DNA of 64,000 nucleotides from Mangifera indica (Eukaryota; Streptophyta; Magnoliopsida; Sapindales; Anacardiaceae), in the NCBI RefSeq assembly GCF_011075055.1, contig NC_058141.1, positions 17,555,639 through 17,619,638 of the forward strand. Reading direction: 5' to 3'. Shown piece by piece: positions 13,401 to 25,755 of this stretch; positions within the stretch are counted from its first letter, which is position 1; each line of letters starts with the position of its first letter. The position numbers and the translations under genes were made by a program. The notes under the pieces are model-generated. The model did not search any database. It saw only the letters and a list, made by a program, of their open reading frames with translations, and was not told where the DNA came from.

Positions 13401-14822
13401 CTAAATTCAAAATCAGTTAATTATATGATGATACATATAAATATGTGTGTATATATATATATGTATTCAAAATAGATATACATAATTATATTATAGATTC
13501 AATTATGTTGGCAAAAAAACCACCTAACCTACGGCCAAAACTGCCCATGGCTTTTCCTTTTAAAACTCTTTTGTTTATTTTTATTTTTTTTATAATTTCC
13601 AATTAATTTCACTTTCTTTTTCCTAGTTGAATTGAATCCTCTATGATTGGGTCGCCTATCAACAAAAGTCGCCAACCACTGCTTATAGTGGAGTGGTTAA
13701 CATCAAAACTTTATATTATAATCATATTATACATCCTCTTTATTCAATATAAATAATTTTACTTGATAATCATAAAAAAGTAATGAATGAAATATTTTAA
13801 CTTATAATATATCATATCAATTAATGTCAAATTATACTTCACTTAAATGTCGGCAAAACATATGGGCCCGGAGTATTTAGGGGATGCCATGTGGCAAGCA
13901 AGGGAGAATTACGAACCCACCTGCTTTCTGTCACAATGTTTTTTGAATTGGAAAGCAAAATCCCCGTGGCCTTAAATTAATGCCCTCTTTCTTTCTGGTC
14001 TACTTGTCTCAGGCTAGCCGGCCTTCCTCATGGAATTCAGGGTTTTGTTTAGAGGAAAGCCAACCATAAAATTCCGAGGTTGATGATAATTATTAATATA
14101 TATTTCTCAAATCATACTCTAATCATCAATTATCAAACTAAAGATTCTGTTAATTTAAAGTAACTATATATTAAAATCAAAGTGCTGCATTAATTTTGGG
14201 TCAGTTGTCTTAACTTTAGTGACCAGGACAGTCCCACACTTCTACTAAGAAAATGTTTTGGATTATAAATCCTTGGATGTATTGATTATTGGTTTTCTGT
14301 GGGCAGGATATTGAATACTAGAATCCAGCCACGGGGGACATATACAAGTCCGTATTTGTTAGACAAATTTATTAGGAGGGTAAACCGGCTTGTACTCTTA
14401 GGATCATGGATATATATATATATATTTAGTAAAAACTAAATTTAATAATTTAGATTACCAAACAAAGTCATCCGCATGTGGGATGTAATTCATTGTCTAA
14501 TTCTGCTCTGTATAACACATGCTCCATTTCCTATATTTGTGTCATCAACCTATCCAAAAAAATTAAGCTTTGAACGAGAATTGATGAGACTAAAGAGAAA
14601 ATGGGAGACCGAATGGTCCCTTTCCACTAGAAAATGTAGAGTTTAGAGGGGACTGGGACGGTGAAAACTGAAAACTTAGAGACTCAAAGTTGTACATTTC
14701 TTAGTCAAAGATGAAAAGGTCAAAAATGAAAGCCAATTAAAGGAGACAAACAGCCACTACCAGGTTGGCTCTCAACCTCTTTCTTTCCCCACCTAATGTA
14801 AGCCACTTCTCACCACACGAGC

Positions 14823-14880
<58 letters not shown>

Positions 14881-15226
14881 TCTATGTTGATTTTTGGTCA
14901 TATAAATATAAAAATGTTTACTTTTTTTTATATTTTGCCTTGGACAGTCATAATATACAAAGTCCACGGCTCCTAAGTTCACGATATTGATTTAATTTAA
15001 TAATCGTCAAAACCGCCCACCCTGACACAGCATAAAAATAATTATAATATACATTCTCTCACCGTCTTCGCTTTTCTCTTTCTTGTGTGTGTGCGTGTGT
15101 GTATATATATAGATTAAGTACCACCCCAGCCATGATCACAGCAGCTTCTTCAAAATCTTTGAAAATTCAAACTCAAATTCTTCTTGTCATCTTCGATCAG
15201 TTTATTCAACCTTGCCAAAAACAAGA
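10438..15226. other. Long intergenic region, AT-rich
   Basis: About 4.8 kb with no convincing gene. From 10640 to 11640 it is extremely AT-rich, with many degenerate ATATCGTAT-like words on both strands. Between 11700 and 13200 the base composition is more balanced and there are short open frames (for example RPDGTLSSESASAWDPLNG on the minus strand near 12190-12130), but none could be joined into a recognisable protein; it may be a gene remnant or noncoding transcript. From 13200 to 14980 it is AT-rich with a TA microsatellite. The last 200 bases are the GA 2-oxidase promoter, with a TATATATATAG box near 15101-15112. Confidence 0.5.
14827..14879. repeat. (TA)n microsatellite
   Basis: About 52 bases of uninterrupted AT dinucleotides, roughly 350 bases upstream of the GA 2-oxidase start. 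An open frame across it (poly Tyr-Ile) is an artefact of the repeat. Confidence 0.95.
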
Positions 15227-16908
15227 ATGGTTGTGCCTTCTCCTTCTCCAATGCGAACCAAGAAAACAAGAGCGATTGGGATTCCTACCATTGATCTTTC
15301 ACTCAGCAAGGCAAAGTTATTAGAGCTAATCGTAAAAGCATGTGAAGAGTATGGATTCTTTAAAGTCACTAACCATGGGGTACCCAGGAATATAATATCA
15401 AGATTGGAAGAGGAAGGGACTGGTTTTTTTGCGAAATCGGCAATGGAAAAACAACGAGCTGGGCCTGCCAGGCCTTTTGGTTATGGTTGCAAGAACATCG
15501 GCTTAAATGGTGATTCGGGTGAACTTGAATATCTTCTTCTTCACACTAATCCTTTCTCCATATCCGAAAGATCCAAAGCTATCTCAAATGACCCCGTAAA
15601 TTTCAGGTACTATTTACTTCTTCCATACTTTATTTCCATTCTTCAATGTGGATTGATCTAAACTTTGTTTTGACATTTGAAAAAAGTAGTAATAACATAA
15701 GATTAAAAAAATTAAAGAAGAATCAAAGGAGAGCGAAACAAGGCTCTTGATTAATGTTTGTGTTGCGTGATAAGATTGTTTAATGCTGATTACAGGCCTC
15801 AACACTTGCTTATTAATTTGAAAGCAAGCACTTTGGGGCCGGTATATAATTTTGCAGATGAAATGGTTGGAGAGATTCTTTAGTGTTAATGCTTAGCATC
15901 GTAGAAAGAGACAACCTTCCTTTATAAAACAATTAAGTATGAAGCAAACATGAGACTCAAAATTTGAAGGGTTTACTTTATAATTTTTAATAATTTGGTG
16001 TCCTTAAATATTTTTATTTTAGGAACTTTGCTCAATATGGTAAGGTAATTGTATACAAATAATTGACTTTGGATAATAACCCTTAGATTAGTGGAGGCCA
16101 TTTCTTTGGTTTATTAAATTAATTAACGAAGACCACACGTGCTGTTGTAGATAATTAATTGAACAGGGTAGTGAGATCAAATAATGAACCAACCACATAA
16201 TGATCAGTTTTGAGAAAAACTTGAGCTGTTTTTTTGCGAAATGGACGGCCATGAAAGTCTGAGATGTTTTGTTTTCCGGGCAGCTGGTAGGCACCGGCTA
16301 TCATTGCTTGCATGATAGTCAGAAAGAAATCAATAACTTCACTATCAAATCAAAGAAAAGAACTCCAGCTAATAACATGTGACAACGCCGTAACTGGCGC
16401 CCTTCTCGTTTTCTATGTTAAGGAATATGACTAGTGAGATTTTGATCTTAAAATAGTAAATTTTTTGACTTCTTTATTGTGCTATGTGTTTCCTTTTCGC
16501 AGTTGTGCGGTGATGATTATGTAGGAGCGGTTAGAGATTTATCATGCCAAATTCTTGATCTGCTGGCTGAGGGGTTGGGGGTCCCAGATAAGTTCGCCTT
16601 CAGTAGACTCATCAGAGACGTTCACAGTGACTCACTACTTAGGCTAAATCATTATCCTCCTGTCAATGATTGGGACCCATCAACTAAACTTCACCACCAG
16701 CGGCATCAATGTTTGAACAACAGGGTTGGATTTGGGGAACATTCTGACCCTCAGATCTTGACCCTTTTGAGATCTAACGATGTGGGAGGCTTTCAGATCT
16801 TTTTACATGATCATGGGCTGTGGGTTCCAGTCCCACCCGACCCTACCGAATTCTACGTGCTTGTTGGTGATGCATTGCAGGTTGGCACTTGCCTCCTATA
16901 AACAGAAA

Positions 16909-16941
<33 letters not shown>

Positions 16942-17236
16942 TAATTAATATATATTAATTAATAAAATGGAAATGGATTATCAGGTTTTGACAAATGGGA
17001 GATTGACAAGTGTAAGACATCGGGCAATAGCGTACTCGACGAAGCCAAGAATGTCGATGATGTACTTTGGGGCACCACCCCTTGATGCGTGGATTACTTC
17101 TCTCCCAGAGATGGTTTCTTCTGAGAGACCAAATCTATACAAGTCTTTCACTTGGAATCAATATAAACAAGCTGTCTACTCCTTGAAGCTAGGGGATACA
17201 CGTCTTGACCAATTCAAGATTAATGCCGACGATTAA
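15227..17236 (+). CDS. GA2OX: Gibberellin 2-beta-dioxygenase (C19-GA 2-oxidase), frame-broken in exon 2
   Basis: Three exons: 15227-15606, 16503-16880, 16985-17236 (stop TAA). It is a 2-oxoglutarate/Fe(II) dioxygenase that inactivates bioactive gibberellins by 2-beta-hydroxylation in the cytosol. Evidence in order: the DIOX_N block IPTIDLS...[36 protein letters not shown] typical of GA2ox; LLRLNHYPP; the Fe-binding motif [11 protein letters not shown] (His and Asp) with the second His in SVRHRAIA; and the 2OG-binding RMS in [15 protein letters not shown]. Family length is about 330-340 aa, as here. The ATG at 15227 gives MVVPSPSP, like other GA2ox starts. Odd point: exon 1 ends in phase 2, but exon 2 (378 nt) is one base short. 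Read from the junction, SCAV runs into ATG ATT ATG TAG, whereas the next frame gives [17 protein letters not shown] base seems missing in an AAT (Asn) codon near 16513-16515. Intron 1 is about 900 bases. Confidence 0.88.
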
Positions 17237-19454
17237 GCGTCATGACTTCCAAAACCAACCTTAATTATTCTATGCTACAACACAAATTTACTAATAGGTT
17301 ATAAATATATTATGATTTATGGCATTGGCCATGGCTACCTCACAAATTCAACTCTCTGGGTCATTGTATTTTCTCACTTACCTTCCAATGGTTAATCCAT
17401 TTATTAACTCAGCCTTTATCTTGCGTGTATTCAGTAAGGGGAATATAATTTCAGTAAAATGGTAAATCCTTTTGTACTCGGTGAAACTGTTTATGTATAA
17501 TAAATTTCTTTTTTATATATGATAATAGATGATTAAGTGTTATTTTCTTTTTAATTTAAAATTATCTAATTATATAATAATATGTCATTATTTATATATA
17601 TTATTTATATACGTAATATTATTTTTTAAATAAATGACCCTAACAATTATCATTTTTAACTAGTGAATGTAATCTCTAGACCATCCATTTAAGATAAGTA
17701 GAACATTTAAATTTATTAAAAAATTCCCAAATCTTGGTCTATATCTGATAAAATTTGTGGACATGTGGTGGGCATTGATTATTTATAAATAAAACATATA
17801 CAATGATTGAATTTGAGGTTGGTATTCATGAATTATTGTCACAAATTGATTTTAATTAGGTATACCTAGGAAAATTACATGATACCAACTGTCACAGCTC
17901 TTACGCTTATCGGCAAATTGGTTTTGTGTCACATTCATTTGACCCAATTAGATTCACAAATTCAGGTCCACTGATGAAGACAATAAATATACAGTACAGT
18001 CTCAAATTCGAATCAATAAATCAGCCATAAAACAATTGAAAGATCTTTCTCATGGTTAAAAGGGCTATCTTGATATGCCTTTTTTCATCCATTGAGCTCA
18101 CCAACAATGACAAACAAGCTGTGCCTTCTTAAATAGCCATTTCTAGGTAATGAAAAGAAATCTCGATACTGACTTAAAACTAGCTTTTAAGGAGTGTTTA
18201 ATTTAGATAATATTTTTTAAAAAAATAAAGAGATTATATTAAAGATAAATTACTTAAAAATTATTATATATAAATAATTACTATATTTGATAAAATTTTA
18301 TAGGTATAAATAATTATTATGTTTGGTTAAAGATAATAAAAGAATACTAATAAATTATGTTACTTAAATGTCCTTGTATATAATTATTTTTAAATATTTT
18401 TATATTATTTATTATATTAATTAAAACTAAACTTAATTTTGTCTCAAAAAATTAATAAATAATAATATAATTATAATAAAATCAAGATTATCTTAGTAAT
18501 CTTTTAATACCTATGATTAAGGTGATAATTAGATTATCACCTATATCACCAATTACGTCAGTATTAATAATAAAATATTATCGTAATCTTTTATTACTAA
18601 CAAATCAAACAAAATAATATAATAAAAAATAAATTATTAAAATAATTTTTAAATCATTAAAATCAAACAACCTTTTATGGTAATTAAATATACTTACGTG
18701 TTTAGATAGATTTTTCTATAACTGCGCCGTTTGGATTAATTATGCGATTTTAATTATTAACACTAATCAGGATGATGATTACCATGTAAACATAATTACG
18801 TGGATTCATTAAGTTGTCTTTTTCATGAATGCCAACATGGATGCCCCACCACTCTAATTTCTTGTTTGACAAAGTTAACATCAAATTTATTGGCCATTGA
18901 AATGGATGGTTATAATTTGGTCCCGGTAGAGCCATGCACTAAATTGAGATATAACCCTAGATAATTTGATTGGTCAACTAATTGAAGAAGATGGATGAGA
19001 TAAAACTACTTGTCATTTCAACGTTGTTCCAACTATTACTTAATTCTTTCATATCCATCCATTTCACTCACATGAGACCTAAAAGCCACACATGGTTGCA
19101 TGAATGAATTCCCCTTGTGCTTGTAGTATACTGACACAAACAACCCAACTAACTTATTTATACATTTTGATGTGTCAATATTTAATAAAATAATTTTTAA
19201 TTAAAAAAATAAATAATTATATAATTTAATTATATAATTATCATATTGTATAAATAAATAAGTAATATTTATTTATATATGTAGTTTTATTATAATTTAT
19301 TTCAAAATTATGACTAGGTGCTTGCTCCGTGAAGAACTATTGTACAATATTGTCATTGATGTTATAAATTTTTTGTGTGATTTTTTCTTATTATAGCTTA
19401 ATCAATGTTTAGTGAAACAATAAAACTATATATAACAACTTTAGATATTAAAAT
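17237..19454. other. Intergenic, AT-rich, contains a Tourist-like MITE
   Basis: The GA 2-oxidase 3' flank, then AT-rich DNA. Apart from the MITE listed separately I see no gene; the short open frame around 18750-18935 has no family features. Confidence 0.5.
18190..18675. mobile_element. Tourist/PIF-Harbinger-like MITE, copy 1
   Basis: AT-rich stretch starting GGAGTGTTTAATTTAGATAA and ending ATTAAAATCAAACAACC. The ends are imperfect inverted repeats with the TGTTTRATTT core common in Tourist-like MITEs. The inside shares many words with the reverse complement of 33558-33869 (TTACTTAAATGTCCTTG, TATGTTTGGTTAAAGATAATAAAAGAATA, TATAGGTATAAATAATTA), so both are copies of one family. No open reading frame. 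Target duplication is unclear for this copy. Confidence 0.65.
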
Positions 19455-20860
19455 GGCCAAACGACTATTTCTTACCCAAGGTTTGATGTTTTCTCAAGTT
19501 TTCACCCTTTAACTATGAAAACACCAAACACCCACCCATGGTTGGTTAAATTTAACCAAACCCTAACGGTGATAAGGATAAAAATAAACTAAAATAGAAT
19601 CAAATTTTGTCCCCTAAACTTTAAAAACTAAAAAGCCTAAGTTTTAAAAAATGACAGTTTCACCCTAGGGTTTGGTTTTGAAATCTCCGGTGACCTCTCC
19701 GGCTCCGTTGCCGACAGCGTCTCCCTCCCGAAGCATTCTCTCCTTTCGACGATTCCTTTCCTTCCATTTTGAGATCCGATCGACGTCGGAGATGTCTTGA
19801 GAGATGAAGAACTTCGTCGGGGAAGACGAATCTTCCCAGACAAAGACGAAGCCGTCATCTTCGTCTGGGAAGATGATAGTCTTAGCTTCGTCTTCGTCTG
19901 GGAAGACGAAGAAGTTCTTCGTCTCCCAAGGCGTCTCTGACGTCGATCGGACCTCCAAATGGGAGGAAAGGGATCGTCGGAAGGAGAGAATGCTTCGGGA
20001 GGGAGACGCGGTCGGCAACGAAGCCGGAGAGGTAGCCTCCTAGGGTGAAACTACCCTTAGGCTGAGGAAAAATTTTAGTTTTTAAAGTTTAGGGGGCTTT
20101 CAGACGTTAGGGTTTGGTTAAATTTCTTTAAAAACCCCCTAAACTTTATCTCTTTTTGCCCTTCTAAACTTTATCTTTTTGCCCTTCTAAACTTTATCTC
20201 TTGCCCCCTAAACTTTAAAAACTAAAATTTTTCCCTAAGTTTTAAAAAATGGCAGTTTCACCCTAGGGTTTTTTGAAATCTCGGCTATCTCTCCGCTTCG
20301 TTGCCGACGACGTCTCCCTCCCGAAGACGATCCATTTCCTCTCATTTGGAGGTCTGATCGACGTCGGAGAGCCTTGGGAGATGAAGAACTTCTTCGTCTT
20401 CCCAGACGAAGATGAAGCTGGGAAGACGATCGTCTTCCCAGATGAAGACGATCTTCGTCTCGGGAAGACGATAAAGTTCTTTGTCTCTCAAGGCATCTTC
20501 GACGTCGATCGGACCTCAAATGGAAGAAAGGGATCGTCGAAAGGAGAGAATGCTTCGGGAGGGAGACGCCGTTGGCAACAGAGCCGGAGAGGTCGCCAGA
20601 GATTTCAAAACCAAACTCTAGGGTGAAACTGCCATTTTTTAAAACTTAGGCTAAGGAAAAATTTTAGTTTTTAAAGTTTAGAGGGGCAAAATTTGATTCA
20701 ATATTATAGAGATGACAATTTTATCCTTACCACTGTTAGGGTTTGGTTAAATTTAACCGGTCATGAGTGGGTGGGTATTTGATATTTTCATAGTTAAATG
20801 GTGGAAACTTAAGAAAACATCAAACCTTGGGTGGGAAATAGTCATTTGGCCTATTTAAAT
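19446..20860. mobile_element. Fold-back Mutator-like non-autonomous element, copy 1 (two nested hairpin modules)
   Basis: The element itself is 19455-20851 (1397 bp), flanked by 9-bp near-identical direct repeats TATTAAAAT / TATTTAAAT (one mismatch), the duplication size made by MULE transposases. Terminal inverted repeats exceed 100 bp: the left end GGCCAAACGACTATTTC and the reverse complement of the right end GGCCAAATGACTATTTC continue together through CCCAAGGTTTGATGTTTTCT and TTTAACTATGAAAA. Inside are two tandem modules (about 19570-20100 and 20110-20720). Each is palindromic: for example 19690-19750 returns in reverse complement at about 19975-20040. The centre is rich in GAAGACGAAG-type words. 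The open frames here occur on both strands because of the palindromes and are not genes. No transposase. Confidence 0.8.
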
Positions 20861-21520
20861 ATATACACACTTATATGTATCATTATATAATTGTGTAATT
20901 TTAAATTAAAAATAAAACAACACTCAATCATATAATGACACGTATAAGTATATATCATTTGTATATTCAAAATGAATACATATAGTATTGCTCTTACTGA
21001 AATCAATAATTAAAAGTTAATTGTATTGATTGTATTTTAGAAATCTTATACCTATATATTGGGTGTACATCATTGAGTAAAATATACCGAAATAAAATTT
21101 ACGTATATTTGAAATTTAAGTTTGTATAATAAATGAGATAATACCTTGAAGAGAAAAGTTTGAGTTGTTGATGAAATATGGTTTAAGGAAAAAGAGGTTA
21201 AGTAATATAAGTTTGTGAAAATGAGCTGTTGAACAATTATGTACGAGTGTATCATTGTTCATATCGTATCAGGTAATATATTATATTAAATAAATTTAAT
21301 TGATAAATAATTACTCGTTAAAGATAAATAACTATTTTAATAATTATCTGATTTCAAAAACTATACAACAAGACACAACATTTAAGTCCCTATCTATTAT
21401 ACACACGTTATAAGATTTCCAGAAATTGACATTTTGACTTTCAAAGCCAAGGCATTTTATAGTTAAACAAAACGTGGATAAATGGTGGATAGGTTAAATT
21501 TAAGAATTTCAAAGCCAAGG
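20861..21520. other. Intergenic, AT-rich
   Basis: Spacer between the fold-back element and the pectinesterase 3' end. AT-rich; no gene or RNA recognised. Confidence 0.45.
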
Positions 21521-23121
21521 TTATGGAGTAACGAGCCAAGTATCTCCATCAACATAGTAAGTTCCTACAAAAGGCCGGGCCTCTTCATCTGTCAAAATGC
21601 GAGCCCAAGGAACTCTTCCAGTGAAGTTGGCTCCTGGTCCAGTGCATTTGTACTCCCCGTAAAACACGTTGCTGCAGTCACCAGCACTCTTACCATCGAT
21701 CCAAGTCCAAATTCAGTTTTGCATAAAACAAAAATAATGAAGAGTATAGTCACTTACTTATCACGCTTTTGTTTACCCCAATCACTCCACCCTTGCGGAT
21801 GAACAATTTTGTCCATGAATGTGTACGAGAACACAACTCTTGAATAATCGCCCCATGCTCTTCCTAGATAAACCACACCACTTCCTGTCACCACACTATC
21901 TTTGAAGGAGAACCCGCTTTCCAGAGAGGAACTGGTTCGCTTTTGAGCTGTTAGAGAGGCCAACTTCTTAGCTACAGAGTTCAAGTGGCAGTTCTGCACA
22001 TGGGGTTTCAATTCTAAGTCAGTTCTTCCTCTAATATGGATCTTGAATGTTTTGATCTTCTATTGGGTTTTTACTCACCTCATACAGAGATCTGCCATAG
22101 CCAAAAATAAAATCAACGGAACCTTGGATGAAGCAATTGTTGAAATAATGGAGGCCTTTGTGATCATAAAGTGTGTCTTGAGCGCCATAAAAACTACAAT
22201 TATAAAATGCAGCCTTTGTTCCTGAGATACGAAGTGCCACTGCTTGTTCTCCAACGGATCCAATCACATGGGGGGCTGTATTCTGCGACAGACAATGTAA
22301 TGGATAACCTTTGAATGAGCTATAAATATCTCTGTAGCTTCAGCATTTCACATGAGTCGTCAGGGCAACGCTAAAAGTACCGGAGATTAAAATAAAGAAG
22401 TGTAGTTTTGAATTATGAATAACTTGGCAACAGAAAATGTGTCTGCTAACAACTTGTCTTCATACTTATATAAAATTTCTCCAGGTTTAATTAATACATT
22501 ACCTCAAACACCATGTTGATGGCCACAAAATAATTTGCATCTACAGAAACGGTTGCGCTCTGAAATGTCTTCAATGGCTTCCCATCAGTTCCAGTGACAG
22601 AAGCAGTATCATTTCCAGTAATAGTTGGAGGATTGGTGGAATCCCCTAATAGTGTAACAAAGGGCAAAGTTCTTGGGATGACAATCTTTTCCCTGTGAAA
22701 TTAATTAGCATTGCTGTAATTGTGTAATAATAATACATATATTAAATAAAATTTACAGCTACCTGTAAACACCTGGTTTGATCTGCAATATAACTCTCCG
22801 ATTGTTGTTGAGTGGAATGCTGTTTATAGCTTCTCTAATTGTTCTAAAATCACCAGTCCCATTTTGACAAACACTTATTTTCACTTTGTTCGTCTCAGCC
22901 TTGCTCAGTTTGCCATCAAGCGCTCTGCCACCGCCCCCTGGAGCTTGAGTGATTGACTCTGCTTGCACGAGGGTCTTTCTATGATGATTTTGGACGTTCC
23001 AGGAGAGCCATTTATCATAGTACGAGGCTCTATCTACATCCTGAGAATAAGATTTCAAACAAAAATTACACAAGGGAATAAGGAATAGAATGAGATGGAA
23101 ATAATAGAAATTTGAAGCCAT
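21521..23121 (-). CDS. Pectinesterase (pectin methylesterase), group without PRO domain
   Basis: Five exons, all phases consistent: 22763-23121, 22503-22692, 22079-22282, 21758-21993, 21521-21671; 379 aa. It starts with a secretory signal peptide (hydrophobic [18 protein letters not shown]), so the enzyme acts in the cell wall, removing methyl esters from homogalacturonan. Catalytic signatures in order: [79 protein letters not shown] (oxyanion Gln and catalytic Asp), [14 protein letters not shown] (second catalytic Asp), [15 protein letters not shown] (Arg/Trp), and the end [14 protein letters not shown]. The N-terminal extension is short, with no PMEI (PRO) inhibitor domain, so this is a group 1/type II-like PME. 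The gene appears intact. Confidence 0.93.
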
Positions 23122-24714
23122 AATGAAAATGTAGCTGTGAGTGTATCTATTTAAGATATGTTAATGGGTGCGTGCGTGATGTAGTGATATAGTTGTATTT
23201 ACTACAATGACCTTCTCCCTGTGCCATCAACACACTGAAAATACACAACTTTCAATATATAGGATTCTGAAACTACAGGTTCGTTCTAATGGAGTTTTAG
23301 ATTAATGAAACACGCAGAGAAACGTATAATGAGAACATGTGAAGGGCATTTGAGGAAGTGAATTATTCTTGCTTGATGGGAATGGGGACCCTCAAGCCAT
23401 AAATCTGAAATTTTGTGAAGTGTACTGAATTGAACCCTATCTTCTTCCATGGTGGTGGGGAAGATTAAGAGAATGCGGAAATAGCTGTATTCCAATATCC
23501 AATATAATAAAATTTGCAGTGAAGAAGTAGATTAGGCATTTTATTTGCAGAGCAGGAGTTGGATTAGTAGCCACCAGAAATCAGCCTCAGCCTCAGCCTC
23601 GTACTATCTTCAAGTATCCAACAAACATTATGAATAAGCATAATATGAATGGTTCAGTTTTTTCAAACAAATTATCCTTCAATCACATGACTTTGATCAG
23701 TTGAGTTACTTTGAAGAACAACTATCATGCCAACGTAAGCAATGACCACATATATATTAGTAAAGTTTCCCACCTTCATCTACGCATCCATCCACTCAGT
23801 GGGTTTACTGTTGACAAATTATAACATTTGAATTGACTCTTCTTCTCCGAAGGGGGCCTTTTTTTATATGTACTTTTATTAGAAGCCTTCAAATAAAACT
23901 GTGACTGCTGATATTTTTAATTCTCTCTTCTTCTTCTTTCAGTCTCGCACTAAAGTGATGGGTAAATGATGAAACTTTTAACATAAGTTTGAAAAAAAAT
24001 CCACAAGAATGAAGTACTTACAACACATTCTTCTTTTGAGAACTGTGTCTCCATCAAATGAATTTTCTCTGTTTCTTCATGAATTTTACTCTTGCTTTGA
24101 TTTTTATCTTTGAACAATTGAGCTACATATATATAAATTGGCATAATATGGGCGTGTGTGGCGTATGAGTTGACTAACTAACCTCAGCTAAACTCTCATC
24201 AACTAGACTTCTTAAAAACAACAGAGTTTTCAAGGGTTGCGGCTGTTAGTGATTCAGTCCAGGAAACTACACCAAGAATTTGACCTCGAAACTATTTTAA
24301 TATCAATATTGATCAAAATGCTTCCATCAGGCTTACATTCTCTGGAATTTTTTAAACAAGGAGAGATCATTCTGTTGCAGTGACCCATGTGTCAAAAGAA
24401 CAATGGTATATAGGAGAAAGAAATGTGTAAAGTATTCCATCTAAATGACGTGTAAAGTTAAATGTAGATAGATAGATAGATAGACAGATAGATAGATAGA
24501 GAGAATCATTCTTGAGAACTAAATGCCTGCCAATTTAGTTCAAGTGAAATAACATTTCTATATGGAATAGGAATATAACAAAGCATCTGTATTCTGTATA
24601 TCAAAGTTGTCAAATTTGTAGTGTCAGCCTTAATATCACTAGGAACTTGGTATCTAATAAAATCAGAAACTGATGAAACTTTGATGCGTTACGTAAAGAA
24701 AATCATCTCTGATC
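23122..24714. other. Intergenic between pectinesterase and MYB
   Basis: Contains the promoter side of the pectinesterase gene and the 3' flank of the MYB gene. A GATA microsatellite lies near the right end. Short open frames (23286-23495, 23950-24144) show no family features. Confidence 0.45.
24465..24503. repeat. (GATA)n microsatellite
   Basis: GATA/TAGA tetranucleotide run of about 38 bases with one GACA interruption, ending in GAGAGA. It lies about 210 bases beyond the MYB stop codon. Confidence 0.9.
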
Positions 24715-25755
24715 CTAATGATCATATTGCTGCTGTTGCCACAACCAGTTATTCTCGTCGTTCCACAAGCTCTCGAATGACTCATCGCTTCCTATCCACT
24801 CGTTGTTGTTCTGAGTTTCGAATCCGTTGATATCCAAGCCCGGTTTTGACCAGTCCCATGACCCGGAGACACAGCCTGACATGTTGTTTAGGTAAAGCTC
24901 CGACCAGTTTTGTGAATTGTCCAGATTGGCATCTGAGGCAGGAGAAACGTGGGCATCCACTGAGTCCCAGGAAGAGCCAGACAACTCAGTGGAGTGATGA
25001 ACTTGACTCGTGGACTTGTCTTCATGAGTACTTGTACTCTCTGTGGTGGTGGTGAGGTTTGAAGTGGGTTGAATTGTTGATGAATCGGTTGTTGTTGCTC
25101 GGATCCGCTCAAGTAAACGAGGCATCCAAACGTAACGCATGGCATCTCTAAATTGCTTACTGTTAACGTCACATTTGAGCTGCTTTGCCTGCTTTTGAAC
25201 TCTTGTTCTCCAGTAATTTTTTATCTCATTGTCTGTTCTTCCCGGCAAGTATTGTGCTATTTTTGACCATCTTCAAGTTTAATTTCCGATTATAATAAAG
25301 ATTTGATTAGTTTAACTGCTGCTGAAACAAGCTTAATAAGAACACAAATATATGAGTTATGATTCACATAATTACCTATTTCCCCAGCGGGAGTGGAGTT
25401 CAAGAATCATTAGTTGTTCTTGCAGAGTGATGTTTCCTCTTCGAACATTCGGGCGCAAGTAATTTAACCACCTTAACCTGCAGCTTTTTCCCGTTCGCTT
25501 TAGTCCTGTATACGCACATCTCTGTTAGTCTCCCAAGAAAATGATTGAACAAAAGCAAAAGAAAATACCAAATTTTCTCTATTAGTTACCTGCACAGCGA
25601 GCGACAGAGTTCCAACGACCTTCGCCATGAATGGTAACGTAATTCATAAGCAATGAGTCCTCTTCAAAAGTCCAAGGCCCTTTTCTCACATCCACCTCTT
25701 CTTCACTTCGTTGATCGCAAGTTGAAGAACTAAAACCTCCCATGTGAACTTCCAT
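24715..25755 (-). CDS. R2R3-MYB transcription factor, subgroup 20 (MYB2/62/78/108/112/116 type)
   Basis: Three exons with the usual R2R3 intron positions: 25590-25755, 25376-25505, 24715-25270; 283 aa, phases consistent. R2: [17 protein letters not shown]...[21 protein letters not shown]3: [20 protein letters not shown], then [20 protein letters not shown] and [16 protein letters not shown]. The spaced Trp residues of each helix-turn-helix are present (first Trp of R3 replaced by a hydrophobic residue, as is normal). The motif [10 protein letters not shown] after the DNA-binding domain is the subgroup-20 signature WxPRL. The acidic C-terminal tail contains WDWSKPG and [12 protein letters not shown], likely the activation region. 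Members act in the nucleus in stress, phosphate or jasmonate responses; which orthologue this is cannot be settled here. The start [10 protein letters not shown] is the only upstream ATG giving a full R2. Confidence 0.93.

Noticed and set aside
14737..14982. Open frame with a long Tyr-Ile repeat
   Set aside because: It is a translation of the TA microsatellite.
19637..20626. Several overlapping frames on both strands rich in Ser, Arg and Asp
   Set aside because: They fall in the palindromic MULE-type element; both strands are open because the sequence is self-complementary, and no protein family is recognisable.
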